Part shown: in pieces, positions 12,422-24,070 of the stretch
How the letters are laid out: every line of letters begins with the position of its first letter
Position numbering within the stretch: the stretch's first letter is position 1
Source: Eustoma russellianum
Taxonomy: Eukaryota > Streptophyta > Magnoliopsida > Gentianales > Gentianaceae
Length of the DNA: 64,000 nt
Assembly (NCBI GenBank): GCA_036186865.1
Contig: AP025040.1
Location: forward strand, 13,794,111-13,858,110
Direction: 5' to 3'
The notes under the pieces: generated by a model
Told to the model about the DNA's origin: nothing
The model's database searches: none
The model's input: the letters and a program-made list of their open reading frames with translations, nothing else
Position numbers and translations under genes: made by a program

Positions 12422-13720
12422 ATGGCGTCACATGCTAGTGGTAGTGGTAGTGGTAGTGGCATAGAGCGGATGGAGGAGTGAGACCTCAGATTGATGATCT
12501 GTTGACTTTTCAGGGAAAGCATACAACACTTTTTCTTAGAAGTAGTACAAGTTATCATACCTCATATCATTTACGTAGAATACAAATGCATAAGGAGGAT
12601 CTGGACACCCCACCTAGGTGCATACAACGTATTGATGCAGTTGGCTTATGGGGCGTGATGAGTTGTAGTGGGATTAGGATTGATCATGAATTGATCATGG
12701 CGTTTGTGGAGAGGTAGAAATAGGAGACCTATACATTTCATCTACGAATAGATGAAGTGATTGTTATATTACAGGACGTAATGATTCTGTTTGGACTACA
12801 TATTGACGGAAGCCTCTTATGGAGATAGAGCCTAGGTACAATTTACCAAGGTGATAGAATGCCTATACGTTGTAGTTGGGTTGGACTTCTAACGCTCAGG
12901 ATTCCAGTGAAAATCCTATATGTCATAAGAGGCTAGTCTATTGGATAAAGACAAACCCTCTACCAAAAGATGTATCTGCCTTGTTGGTTGAGTAGTTAGC
13001 ACAAGCCTTGATGTTCCTTCAGACCACATCATTATTTTGTGATTATTTGACTAGTTGGAAGTTGGTATATTTAGTTATTTTTTAGAACTTTGATGTCACG
13101 TCTAGGTATTCTTGGGATAGTGTCGTGCTTATATGTCTGTAACATAACTTATGTGATGCTGTTATTCTTAGTCAGAAGCATGAGGTGGAAAACAATTAAA
13201 CCTTCTTTAGTATTGGATATAGGAGAGATTCTCCGCATTGTGTCATGTCATTCTTCCGGTAGGAGTTTTATGATTGTCTGTTCTAGTTTTTATTTGTGGT
13301 ACTCCTCATGTGACTTGGTGGCATAATACACGTAATTTTTGAGAGGTTACAAGACACGCAATAGATGTTGCTTATGATTAGCTGGATTGGCATGGCAGAG
13401 GGAGATTTTATATAGATGCCCTTCTCCGTGAAATCATTATGTCGCTGTCGAGTGTATGTAGAGAGAGCTCGAAGTTGTAGCGTGTTCGGGAGCTGCTTAT
13501 ATTGTGGGAGATAGTTGAGCCGCATGTACTTGACAGGGTACTAAGGTTGTTTGGCTTGACACAGAGTGTACTGTGTCCTGTTAATAAAGGTATCGCTTTG
13601 GATTAGTGTGAGAGATAGATTATGGGGGTTGACTATCCGACTCAGATTCAACAATATATAGAGCAGTGGACTAGACGATATGCTAGTCTAGAATAGGGAG
13701 ATCGTTTCACAGGCTGTATG
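12422..13720 (+). pseudogene. plant mobile domain (MAIN-like / PMD) remnant
   Basis: A start MASHASGSGSGSGIERMEE is followed at once by a stop. Further pieces in shifting frames then match the plant mobile domain pattern: PPRCIQRIDAVGLWGVM, IDHELIMAFVERW, then YTFHLRIDEVIVILQDVMILFGLHIDG. Later fragments up to about 13700 (VDYPTQIQQYIEQWTRRYA-like) are consistent with the C-terminal part. Such domains occur both in host genes of the MAIN family and inside retroelements and MULEs. The closeness of an LTR-like end favours a retroelement origin, but that is inference. Not functional. Confidence 0.6.
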
Positions 13721-13739
13721 ATGTCATCTCCTGTGGCCC

Positions 13740-16700
13740 CTTCTGCTGCAAGAGTTGACATTTCCAAATTCAAATAAACCTACCCTCCCCCCATCAGCCT
13801 ACGTGCCAACCACCTCAGCCAACTCAAGCAGCAGCCCAGCCAACACAAGGCAGTGCTTAGAACTCACTCTTTGGAAACAACAGAAAGCTTGAGCATGGCC
13901 TCAGACTTACAAAAATTGAAGTGTGCACCCCAGGAAAGGTGCACATTAACATTGACGAGCTGCGCAACAATGAAGAGGTTGATCGTTGTCTTGTGGGTTG
14001 CTTTGTCGAAAGATTCTCAGGTTGTCAAGCAGTGCATAACCTCTCTAAGTCATGGAAAGCCAAGCACAAAGTGGAGTTTCATGCCTCCGGATAGATTATT
14101 TTCAAATTCGTGTCAGCTAAGGAGATGGAGGAGATCCTCTGTGCATGGTCATACTTTGTGTATGGGAGGTCTCTTATCCTCAAGAAAATACCCAGATTCT
14201 TCACATTTGGGATAACTGAAAGGGCACAAGTTCTAGTTTGGGTGAAATTTCCCAACCTACCAGTCACGCTCTAGATGGACCAGGTCCTATCTGGTATTTG
14301 TTCTCAGCTCGGCACGTCGCTGTATGCAGACCAATTCACGTCAAGAAGGAGCACTTGGAACTCTGCTCGTGCGCTAGTTGAAGTGGATCTTAACAAGGAA
14401 CTGTTGAGCTCAGTGGAGTTGGTACTCTCGAACGGCACCACAATTGTTCAGAAGGTGGAGTATGAAAGGCTGCCGATGTTCTACAGAGACTGGATGCAGC
14501 TCGGCTACAGTGCAGCCACCCATAAAAAGGCTACACAGCAAACTTCAACGAATCCTACCTCTGCCTCTTCCGACCTCCATACAGTCCAGGTCATCTCAGC
14601 CACCCCACTTAACACCTGTCCCCACCATCCCCCCATCAGAAAGCCTAGCAGACCTGGTCCCAGTTCAACTCGGCCTTAACAGCCCAGCTCAGCTCAGCAA
14701 AAAAGAGCTGTAGTATCTCACAAAGGCTAGCCAGAAACAGCCCTGCCTTCCACCACCTCAGCACGGCCTAATATCAGCTCAGCTCCCCTTCCACCACACT
14801 CCAGCCAATCCCTAGCCCAGCTCGTCTATCCACCACCTCGGCCCAACCTTCCATTCCTGCCCCAGGCAGAGCAGCCACCCAGAAATTGTCCTTTTACCTG
14901 AGGTCAGCCTGGTCGAGCCAGGTCAGAATACTAAAGCTAATGTCTACCTAGAGCACCACGTCGAAAGAATCAACTCTTTGCTCCAGGATGGATTCACTAA
15001 GGTGATATCCAAATCGAAGGCCCTTGCCTAGAGGAAAAACTTAAACCTCATTGTAAGGGAAAGGTATGGTCAAATGCCCAACATCCATGATTATTAGTTT
15101 TTAGAATATTAGGGGTTGCAACAAGCCCTAAAGCACAATGGACAGTGTAATTTTGTTAAAAAAACAAAATAGACGTCCTCGGATTACTAAAAACAAAGTT
15201 AAACGGCAAAATGTATCTGTTCTTGCACCAACAGTTTGCATACTGGGAGTTTGTAAATAATTTTGAATCCCATACGGGGCAAGCGAATTTTGTTAGGGTA
15301 GAATCCGTCCTCCACTGCTGTCCAAGTCATCTCTACTGACCCCCAAGTCATGCACTGCACAATTGTATTTAAGGAGACTAGGCTGAGCTTATCAGCCACT
15401 TTTGTCTATGGATTCAACAGTATCAGCAACAGGCTTGCCTTGTGGAGCTCCCGTTTAAACCACAGTCAAGCATTGAATAATCCTTGGATAGTCCTGGTTG
15501 ATTTCAACTACATTCTTGGTGAAGAAAAGAGAATAGGTGGCAGGTCATCCAGAAACTACAAGTTGCAGGATCAACTCAACTACTTCCTCCATAGTGGAAT
15601 GATAAGAGATCACCTCATCAGACTGCTTCCACAGTTGGGACAATGGCTCTATCAAATCTAGAATTAACAGAGCTATGGCAAATGCTGCCTTCCTGGAGAC
15701 ATATCCCATGACAAAGGTATATTTCTTTCATGCAGGATGCGTCTCTAATCATTCTCCTGGAGTGCTCTGCCTATATCATTTTAGACCAGCAACCAAAAGC
15801 TCTTTCAAGTTCTTCAACATGTGGACCGATCATGAGGACATCTTTCCTCTCGTCAGTTCACACTAGAGACAAAGCGTTCGTTGCTCAGCAATGTTCCAGC
15901 TCTACAACAAATCCCTGAAAGGCCCCTTGAGGGACCTGAATAGGAAATCCTTCTCACACATCTCTAACCGTGCTGACCAGGCTGAGGAAGAGTTGAACAC
16001 TATGCAGGAATTCCCAGACGACAACTAGGACACTCCTAAATGGAAGGACAAATTGCATAAACAAAGGCACCTTGCATTCAATCTTATGAAGGCAGAAAGG
16101 AAATATTTTGCACAGCTAGCCAAAGGTAACTTTTTAATTTCGAGTGACAGAAACACAAAATTCTTTTACTCTATAATTAAAAGGATTAGGTCAAGGAGCA
16201 ATATAACGGGAGTTCAGCTAGCCGATGGTACAATGTCATAATCTATTGAGCAAGCAGTGCAGTGTTTTGTTCAGTTCTACACTGACTTGCTCGACTCAGG
16301 TCAGTCAGTGCAGGCTATCAGTGCACTAGTTTTGAACAGGGGCTCCTTGCACTCAGCTCACCAGACTGACTCTCTTATTGTCCCTATCGTGGAAGCTGAG
16401 ATTAAAGTAGCACTACTCTCCATTGGTAAAAACAAAGCTCCTGGTCCTGATGGTTACACTTCTCAATTCTTCATCAGCACCTGGGAGATAGTTGGTGCAA
16501 ACCTTGTTGCTGCGGTAAAAGAGTTCTTCAGGAGACGGGTGTTGCTCAAGCAGCTTAATCATGCCACAATTGCCCTCTTACCCAAGTCTGCGCATGTCAA
16601 TAGAGTTGAGGATTACAGGCCTATCTTCTGCTGCAATGTTATATACAAGATTATACCTAATATCATTGCTTCCAGAATGACGACTGTCATGACTTCCATT

Positions 16701-18545
16701 ATAGATTCAGCCCATGCTGGCTTCATCAAAGGTAGATCGATGATGGAAAATATATTTCTGATGCAAGATTTAATCAGGAAGTATAGGAAAAAGAGAACTA
16801 CTCCTAAGTGCATGCTAAAGTTTGACATCAAGAAAGCGTTTGACTCCATCAGCTGGTCCTTTCTTAAGGACATGCTTATGGGACTTGGTTTCCTGCTGCA
16901 GTTATTGGATGTATCATGGAGTGCATCACCTTTGCCTCGTACTCTGTCACTCTAAATGGCAGGCCTTATGGACACTTTCAGGGCAGAAGTGGACTGAGAC
17001 AGGGGACCCTATCTCTCCATTCCTATTTGTACTTGGCATGGAGCACCTTTCAAGGCTTCTCTGATAGCTGTATCACGATAAAGAATTCCACTTTCATACT
17101 GACTGTACTAAGCAGTTTATCACACACCTCAGCTTTTCGAATGACCTCATCCTCTTCTCCCGAGGTGATATATGCTTAGTACAAAAACTCATGCAAGCAC
17201 TGAATACCTTTGGTGATTGTTCAGGGTCAGGGCCAACCTGGCCAAGTCCCAGCTCTTCCATGCAGGAGTTGGTCGGGATGCTAACTGGCTGTAGGTCAGC
17301 ACGGGCTTCTCAGTTGGAACTATGCCATTCAGATATATGGGCATACCAATCGCTGGGCACAAACTCCAAAGCTCTCACTACGCCCCTTTCATCAAGAAGC
17401 TGACGGATAAGGTGGGGCTATGGAATGTGACTAGTCTTTCACATGCTGGCAGATTACAGTTGATCAAATCAGTTTTGCAAGACGTAAACTGTTTTTGGTT
17501 AAGTGCTCTACCTCTGCAAGCAATAATTAGGTCTCTGGCGAACATAATTTGCATACACTTCTTCTGGGAAATCTCTTCACCTGGGGCCAGAAAGGTTTGA
17601 GTTTCTTGGTCTCAGGTCAGCATGCCCAAAGATGAAGGTGGCTTGGGAGTACTTCAGTTGAAGGCATGGAATCTAGCGCTGTTAGCCAACCACTTATAGG
17701 ATCTCCATCGCAAGAAGGATACTCTCTGGATGCAGTGGACGAATCATAAATACAAGCTATACAGCACGTCATGGACAAGGGTGGGCCGCAGCACTGACTC
17801 ATCCTCCTGAAAAAATTGTTGGAGATCAGAGACAAACTGCTGGTCAGCTGGGGCTCGTGCAGCTCGGCTATAGATGCTCTTACCTCATGGACAATGGATG
17901 ATGTTTTCAAACCTGGACTGGCATATAAACACTTCAGGAAGAAAAGTAGGAAAGTCAATTGGGCCAAGATCGTCTGGAACTCAGCAATGACTCACAAATA
18001 CTCTTTTACACTGTGGCTGGCTGGGGCTGAATAGGCTTCCCACCAAGGACAGGCTTGTTTACCTCAACAATCGTACATGTCAGCTCTGCTTAGCGGGACA
18101 AGAGACACTTCAGCACCTCTTCTTCTCCTGCTCAGCCACCAGACAGGTTTGGCTATCCATCTCGGCCTGACTTGGTCTTCCACAGACTTAGTTCCATCCA
18201 TAGACTGCTGACCTGGAACTCATGGAAACTTAAAAGAAAGACACTTCGAGCCAAGGAAGCAAAAATTGTCTTGGTTGTTACGATATACCACATTTGGCAG
18301 ACAGATTTTTGAAGGCACGGAATTTGTATCAATGGATGTAGTACATAGAATGTATAATATCTTCCCTCACATTTTAGACATAGGCGTGGATTCTTATATT
18401 TAAAATAGTTTACATTACTGAATAGTGCAGGTAGGTTGGCATGTTGACCTACAAGTAGAGCTATTGCATAAGATACATCCATTTGATGTTTTGATTTTAG
18501 GGTAATACAAATTTGCATTTCACAAAAAAAAAACAAAAAAAAAAC
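13740..18545 (+). mobile_element. decayed L1-type LINE, plus strand
   Basis: A second L1-type element, much more broken than the one at 5792. ORF1 pieces (13853-14680) show a DUF4283 pattern (VERFSG...HNLSKSWKAKHKVEF, VLVWVKFPNLPV, ALVEVDLNKEL). Endonuclease pieces (about 15100-15860) include ATFVYGFN and WIVLVDFNYILGEEKR. Reverse-transcriptase pieces (16053-17600) include NKAPGPDGYTSQFF, HAGFIKGRSMMENIFL, FDIKKAFDSISWSFL and RQGTLSLHSYL/GDPISPFLF, with the catalytic box degraded to SNDLILF. A zf-RVT tail lies at about 17810-18330. An A-rich tail sits at 18523-18545. The 5' end is approximate and no target duplication was found. Confidence 0.85.
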
Positions 18546-18548
18546 CAA

Positions 18549-18790
18549 TGAGGCTACTGGCCTTTTTCAGTCAGGAAAAAGTGTTCGCCAAGATGATCCT
18601 ACATCCCATGCTTTATTTATTATTGTAGTTGAGCACTTGATTCGTGGCCTTGTCAATTTATTTCAGCAAATTGACGATTTTCATTACAAAGCTGGACGTG
18701 ATATCAAAATTCCTAGTCTTTCCTTCGCTGCTGACATTGTAATTTTTTGTAATAGAAATATTCAATAGAGAGGCTAAGGTAATCGCACCT
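18549..18790 (+). mobile_element. short LINE reverse-transcriptase fragment
   Basis: Directly after the poly(A) of the previous LINE, one frame reads SVRQDDPTSHALFII...HLIRGLVNLF...SLSFAADIVIFCN. This corresponds to the conserved stretch from the RQGDPLSP box to the FADDIVIF catalytic box of a different LINE lineage. It is only about 230 bases, with the first catalytic Asp region altered (FAAD), so it is a remnant. Confidence 0.65.
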
Positions 18791-19560
18791 ACATATTTTT
18801 ACTTGATCTTTGTATCTTAGCAACGTACCAAATGGAAAGTACATATACTTCGGTTCGAGAGATGGACTATTTAGACGATTTTACTGCTCATCTAATAATT
18901 CACACATGATGCCATCTATTTGTATAGTGTAGAGCCATTACTAGCGAAATAGAAATTGGATATACATATTAACAATGAGTTAGATATACGACATCAGACC
19001 AACGTACTATTTTATGTTTATTATTATGTACATGCACGTATCAAATGTACGTTGCCCGAAATAATCACATTAAACACATTTTATAAAATATTGTGGCAAG
19101 TCAAACTACATAAATCTTTTAGTCATGGTCCTCACAACAATGGGACCCAGCCAATGATTTTCACAACCTATTATCTCAGCTGCAGGACTTTACAGGTGGT
19201 CCAGAAAACCTAAGATCCTTATATGTGCTGTAGGAATCTTGGCTTAAGGTTGAACCCAAAATAGTAAAGGTCTCTGTGATCATTGGTCCTACATGGTGTG
19301 TTGGGATGCAAATCAGGTTTCTAAGACTCATTAATAGAAGTTTGTCATAGCACAGGAACAGCAAAAAGAGCCTATTGGTATCGAAGGAACAACCGACGGG
19401 CTGGTCTGTCAGCCTATCAGATCATTCTACGGTTCAATAGTGTTACCACACTATGCAGCTAGCCTGGAAGAGGTTCAAATATTATTACCTTCAACAAGGT
19501 TCGGACATCTGACGTTCATTTCGAAAACTCCAACATCAAAACGGAGGAACCTTGCCTTAG
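18791..19560. other. unannotated DNA upstream of the TCP gene
   Basis: About 770 bases with no supported gene or repeat, followed by the proximal promoter of the TCP gene. Confidence 0.4.
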
Positions 19561-19612
19561 TACTATATAGTTAGTCCCACAGCATTTCAAGATCCACTAG
19601 GATTTTAGGGGC

Positions 19613-19730
19613 GGTCCCACGACCCATGGTCCCTACCGGTGGGCCAATAACCTGTGATTCCAGCCACAAGATTTTAGAAGTGGGCCACATGATCCAAGTG
19701 CCTGAGAGATGACATTTATATCTATAAATA
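19613..19730 (+). promoter_or_regulatory. TCP gene promoter: class I TCP sites and TATA box
   Basis: GGTCCCAC at 19613-19620 is the reverse complement of GTGGGACC, a full match to the class I TCP site GTGGGNCC. GTGGGCCA at 19639-19646 and again at 19680-19687 match 7 of 8 positions. A TATA box, TCTATAAATA (19721-19730), lies about 65 bases before the start codon. The site consensus is established knowledge; autoregulation is inference. Confidence 0.6.
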
Positions 19731-19793
19731 CTCGAAACCTAGTAGTACAAAATCATATCTTACACCCAAAAAATATTTCTAAACCAAAACAAT

Positions 19794-20294
19794 ATGAAAC
19801 CCCAAAACCCTTCTTCAGCCATGCAACCAAAAACATCCTCAACCAAGCCGGTGAAGGCCCGTAAGTCTTCGACCGACCGTCACCAAAAGGTTGACGGTCG
19901 TGATAGAAGAATTCGGCTGCCATTCTCCTGTGCTGAGACTGTTTTTGAACTTCAGGGAAAGCTCCGCCACAAGAACGCCGGGGAAACAGTAGACTGGGTG
20001 GTTCAGCAAGCAAAACGTTCAGTCGACGCTGTTCTCAATGCTGATCAAACAAATGCTGGAACCCTAAATGTCTCTCAGCCAATTGCCTACCCTTTGATGG
20101 ATTATCCGTATCCAATGCCCGCACCGCGGCCATTGGCTCCGGCATCTGCTCCTGGAGGGATGATGTTTCCCAGTACTTTCAACGGGTTAGCATTTCCTGG
20201 TCAGGGCTTTGCATATCGTGGAACAGTCGGCGACACGCCAAATAGTAGGCAAATGGGGCAGCCACTTCAATTTCAGAATAAGATGCAGAATTAA
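19794..20294 (+). CDS. small class I TCP transcription factor (166 aa)
   Basis: An intronless gene for a plant-specific TCP-domain DNA-binding protein expected in the nucleus. Residues about 27-80 form the TCP domain: a basic region TDRHQKVDGRDRRIRLPFSC, helix 1 around AETVFELQGKLRHKN, a short loop, and helix 2 GETVDWVVQQAKRSVDAVL. The short basic region without the class II insertion places it in class I (PCF type). The domain is divergent: GRD replaces the usual GRG, and WVVQQAKRS replaces the common WLLQQAEPA. The C-terminal half is Pro/Ala/Met/Gly-rich and disordered. The size is like small class I members such as Arabidopsis TCP16, so that clade is possible but unproven. The first ATG after the TATA box is used. 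It stands alone among transposons and could be a lineage-specific copy. Confidence 0.85.
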   Translation: MKPQNPSSAMQPKTSSTKPVKARKSSTDRHQKVDGRDRRIRLPFSCAETVFELQGKLRHKNAGETVDWVVQQAKRSVDAVLNADQTNAGTLNVSQPIAYPLMDYPYPMPAPRPLAPASAPGGMMFPSTFNGLAFPGQGFAYRGTVGDTPNSRQMGQPLQFQNKMQN

Positions 20295-20646
20295 CAGATT
20301 ATATCGCCAGATATTTAGTTTCTTGTAATCTTTTGTGCAAGAAAAAGAAGATTTCTTTCTTTGCTCTCTTTTCTAGTAATGTGATCTGTTTCGTCCAAGT
20401 CAGATATATTTCCTTTTTTTACTTCATTCATTCCTGAGTTTGCATTTAAAATCCTGTGATTGAGAATCAACAGTTAGGGTGAGAATTCAAAAGTATCCAA
20501 TAGTATGTTTCTTGATTTTGTGTATGTTATTATCTAACAATTAGATTTGATCCATAAATAATTTTGGAAGAGAAAATGAGTAATGAAGCTAGCTGCAGCA
20601 GTAGGGCACTTATTACATGCAATGTTAATTGATGGTTATGTAGGGA
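20295..20646. other. 3' flank of the TCP gene
   Basis: Presumed 3' untranslated region and spacer: T-rich, with TTGTAATC and GTAATGTG stretches typical of plant 3' ends. No clear poly(A) signal hexamer was assigned. Confidence 0.35.
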
Positions 20647-20669
20647 TTAACTCATTAAGATCGCCAACA

Positions 20670-20949
20670 ATAACAACATTACCTCGTTGCCTTAGAGGCT
20701 CCTGTCTATAGCGGAGTATGGAGGACGGATGTACGCAACCATATTCATGTGTTAGAAACACACAGAGTTTGTTTCTGATGACCTGTAATAAGAGTCAAGC
20801 TGTGTCGATCAAACTGCTACTTCACAATATGAACGTAGTCAATTTAGTGAGTCATTTTGCTTTATTATGTCATATTCTAAACTCAATGAAGAGTGTCTTA
20901 TTGACTCCACTGGAAATAGAAAGTTATAATTAATTGCTATCTTAATGAG
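20670..20949 (+). mobile_element. SINE-like repeat, copy 2, with 23-bp target duplication
   Basis: A copy of the four-member family, flanked by near-identical direct repeats of 23 bases at 20647-20669 and 20950-20972 (core CATTAAGATCGCCAACA, two mismatches overall). Duplications of this length are characteristic of LINE-mobilised retroposons. The insert begins ATAACAACATTACC and ends after a TTGACTCC...GGAAAT block shared with copy 4. No coding capacity. Confidence 0.75.
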
Positions 20950-21005
20950 TTAATCCATTAAGATCGCCAACAGTTGTGATTAATTGCTATCAAATGGATT
21001 AGCAA

Positions 21006-21829
21006 GCGCTGGGATTCCATGACGCTACCTTGGTTTACGCGGATCTGACGCGGCCAATGTCTGTCCGCCACGTGCATTCTCAGTCCAGAAGTTCTTTTTA
21101 AAATTTCGCTGGGCTTTTTTTCTAAAATTAATCAAATTTTGCTGCCTAAAATCCACCCATCCCTAATTTCCTTCTATTCTTCCTCACGCAAATTGTGTTT
21201 CAACCCTTCTTTCTCACTCTTACCCTCTCTTTTTCTCCAATCCTTCTCCAATTTCCCATTTTAGATGATTTGAATATATCATCATTCAAATAAAGTAGCT
21301 TTTCCATTTTCAACCCATTATCTTCTACGGAGGTATTGGAATGTCAAGGTTTCTTATATCCTAGGACATATTTTGCATGTTTTTAAGATTTCTTTTCTTT
21401 CTTTTCTGTCAGCAATCACAGAGAACTCAAGAACATCTTTTCAAATTTACTTCCCCTGTTTTTGCTCTGTTTGTTTTTCTTGATCTCTGTTTTTGTTCTT
21501 CTTGCATTGAGAAGAGAATAATATCAATAATGAGGCTTATTTGATCTGGTTTCTTTATTGGGTTGGCCGGAAATAGTGAAAAGAGTTTGCTTTTGCCGGC
21601 AGCAAAGATGATGCGAATGAGGAATACTAAAACTACTGGAATGAGGTTGGAGTTGCCGTCGCCGTCAAAGGGAATAAAGGAAATTAGGGATCGGGTAGAT
21701 TTTAGGCAGCCAAATTTGATTACTTTTTTTTATAAAAAAAAACTTCTGGGCTGAGAATGCCACGTGGCAGCCAGACATTGGCCGCGTCAGACCTGCGTAA
21801 ACCAAGGCAGCGTCATTGAATCCCAGCCC
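21006..21829. mobile_element. Mutator-like element with long TIRs and 9-bp target duplication
   Basis: An 824-bp element whose ends are inverted repeats of about 180 bases. The left end starts GCGCTGGGATTCCATGACGC, and the reversed right end starts GGGCTGGGATTCAATGACGC; similarity continues through TTGGTTTACGC, GCGGCCAATGTCTG and CTGCCTAAAATC. The perfect 9-bp repeat GATTAGCAA flanks it (20997-21005 and 21830-21838). Long TIRs with a 9-bp duplication define Mutator-like elements. There is no transposase. The unique interior (about 21200-21650) contains a pyrimidine-rich stretch followed by a short open frame at 21563 (MAGNSEKSLLLPAAKMMRMR), so it may be a Pack-MULE carrying a captured gene start; that last point is inference. 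Confidence 0.88.
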
Positions 21830-22019
21830 GATTAGCAAATGCTTATCCACCTGCTCTTCCGTTGGATTGATGGATGATTGCTAAAGAGGCTCGGGAAGAG
21901 CCTTTGGGAGAGTATTATAGAGGGAATGTAAACTTTGATTTCTGAATTGAGGAGACTATGGGTTATATATGTGCATATATACACACGACGCAATATTTGT
22001 CGTGTATTTGATCCCTAAT

Positions 22020-22261
22020 TCAACAAATAATTTGACTTTGTAATATAATGGAATAAAGCAAAATGATTCACTAAATTGGCTGCGTTTCTTATATTGTAAA
22101 GTAGCATTTGATCGACACAGCTTAACGCAATTTTCATTATGGATCATCGGAAAACAACCTCTCTGTGTTTCTAACACATGGGTATGGTTGAGTAAATTCA
22201 ATCCTCTCATACCCGTCATAGACAGGAGCCTCTAAAGCAATGGGGGTAATGTTGTTGTTGT
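22020..22261 (-). repeat. SINE-like repeat, copy 3
   Basis: Minus-strand copy of the family at 743, 20670 and 47246. Read in reverse it begins CAACAACAACATTACCCCC, continues with GAGGCTCCTGTCTATGACGG and GTTAGAAACACAGAGAGG, and ends near TTGACTTTG-like sequence. It is among the best preserved copies. Its flanks show no convincing target duplication. Confidence 0.65.
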
Positions 22262-23624
22262 AGTATTATCGTGATAGGATTTCTACTCCATTAAGGGATC
22301 GGGGGAAAAAAACTGTGTCAACTCATATGTGAGTGCATATAATTATCTCAAAATTACATCCCTACTATTCAGAAAAGAAAAAAATACATATCCACAACAC
22401 GGTGAGCAAATTATAGAGTGGTCTGATTGTTACCTATTCTAATAGTTACTTGTTGCCAATAAAAGCTAGAATAATAGTTTTATTATATGAAACAGAAAAT
22501 AATGTGAGTCAAGAGCTAGAAAAAGAAAATACAATTTTCTGTAGCATGATTTTTGCATCAGCGAATCAGTGGGAACACATTAACTAGAATCGAACAAGAA
22601 ATTTATGGAGAAAAGACAAAATACTTGCAAACACTAAGTAATTTAGAGTAAAGGTTATTTAAAAAAAATCGTTAAAGAAATTACATTAATGTCCCAGCAA
22701 CAGCGTCAAAAATCTTGATGCGTGTTGTTAGAAGCACCAGAAATAATTTCTTAATTAATCTAACTAACTAGTCAAAACCATAAGTAGGGTCGAATGCACA
22801 GAAGCAAAAGGTTCTCTGGTTATTTTTTTATAAACTACTTATCATTAAATTACTTTGAATTGACCTAAACTTAATTCATGCGAGAGAAACTGTAAATAAA
22901 AAATCCAATTGTCGAGGTTGGCTTGTTTATAACTATTGAATATAAAATAAAAAAGTACAATAAAATCTTAAACTATGAAAACAGTAAAATAACTGAAATA
23001 GATAATTAAATCTAAGAAAACATTTTAATTTCCAAACTAAAGGACATGAAAATGTTGGTTTTCATAGTTGAAGGGAGCTGAGGATTGACAAGGGGCTTGT
23101 TGAACGTTCAGAAAGCCATGATTTAAGGTTCAATATCTACTGAAGTCTAGTTGAACTCTAAAATGAGTAGTACAAACGTTCTGAGTGGAAATTCTGTCAT
23201 TTGTACTTGTTTTAACTATATCTTAAGATTCATAACTTGGATTTAGCTGATTCAAGATGTTTTGGAATTCTCATTCTGAGCTCTACAAGTTTGCTTTTGT
23301 ATAAAATGTCAGAATAGGTCTCTGTTAGGGTCAAAATAATGTATCAATTTACATGTAAAAAGTATAGACTATATATGATTAGGTATTATGTCCTAAAAGT
23401 TAAGTGTTATATTAGGGGAGTGGGATGCTTTGCTTAAGAGTATGGACATGATGTTATGATTGTTTAGTTGTATGATCATGATATGACATTGGTTGGAATG
23501 TTAATGGTTTTGATGATGTTTAAAAGATGTTTGAAAAAAAATTAAAAAAGTCATTTTACATTTTGAGAATAACTAAGGATTGAACATATGAAGAAGTAAC
23601 ATTAATCTCTACATATATCTCTAA
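22262..23624. other. unannotated AT-rich DNA
   Basis: No gene, RNA or recognised element could be supported in this stretch. Confidence 0.4.
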
Positions 23625-24070
23625 AACAGAAATCAACATAATACAAGATCTATACATACATCGCTCTTTGTATACATAGATCTCTCATAAATGACTTCAG
23701 TCGATCTATATAAGAATCTCAAGTTTTGGATGTGCACTGTCCAACATTGATCTCTCAGGTTGAAGCATATTGATAGAACGATATATACATCATTCTCTCA
23801 AAGAAGAGACATCAATCGGTCGATGGTAACTTACAAAATTGAAACCACACTTTCCAACATCGATTTCTCAGGTTGAAGCACATCGATCTATCAATGTATA
23901 CATCAGCCTCTCAAAGAAGAAACATCGATCGTTCGATGTATGTAAGGTGTAAATTTTGAAATCACAGGATAAGACGTCGATCTCTCAGCGTGAAGACATC
24001 AATTGAATGATGTTACATCAGTCTCTAAGAAATGACACATAGATCGATCGATGTAGTGAAGAATTTAATT
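23625..24070. repeat. imperfect tandem repeat, about four units of 113-117 bp
   Basis: Units contain the block AACATCGATCTCTCAGGTTG followed by TACATCA.TCTCTCAAAGAAG and CATCGATCGATCGATGTA. Equivalent points lie at 23741, 23854 and 23971, giving spacings of 113 and 117, with a more diverged unit before the first. The short inverted motif CATCGAT/ATCGATG recurs within every unit. It is non-coding. Confidence 0.75.
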
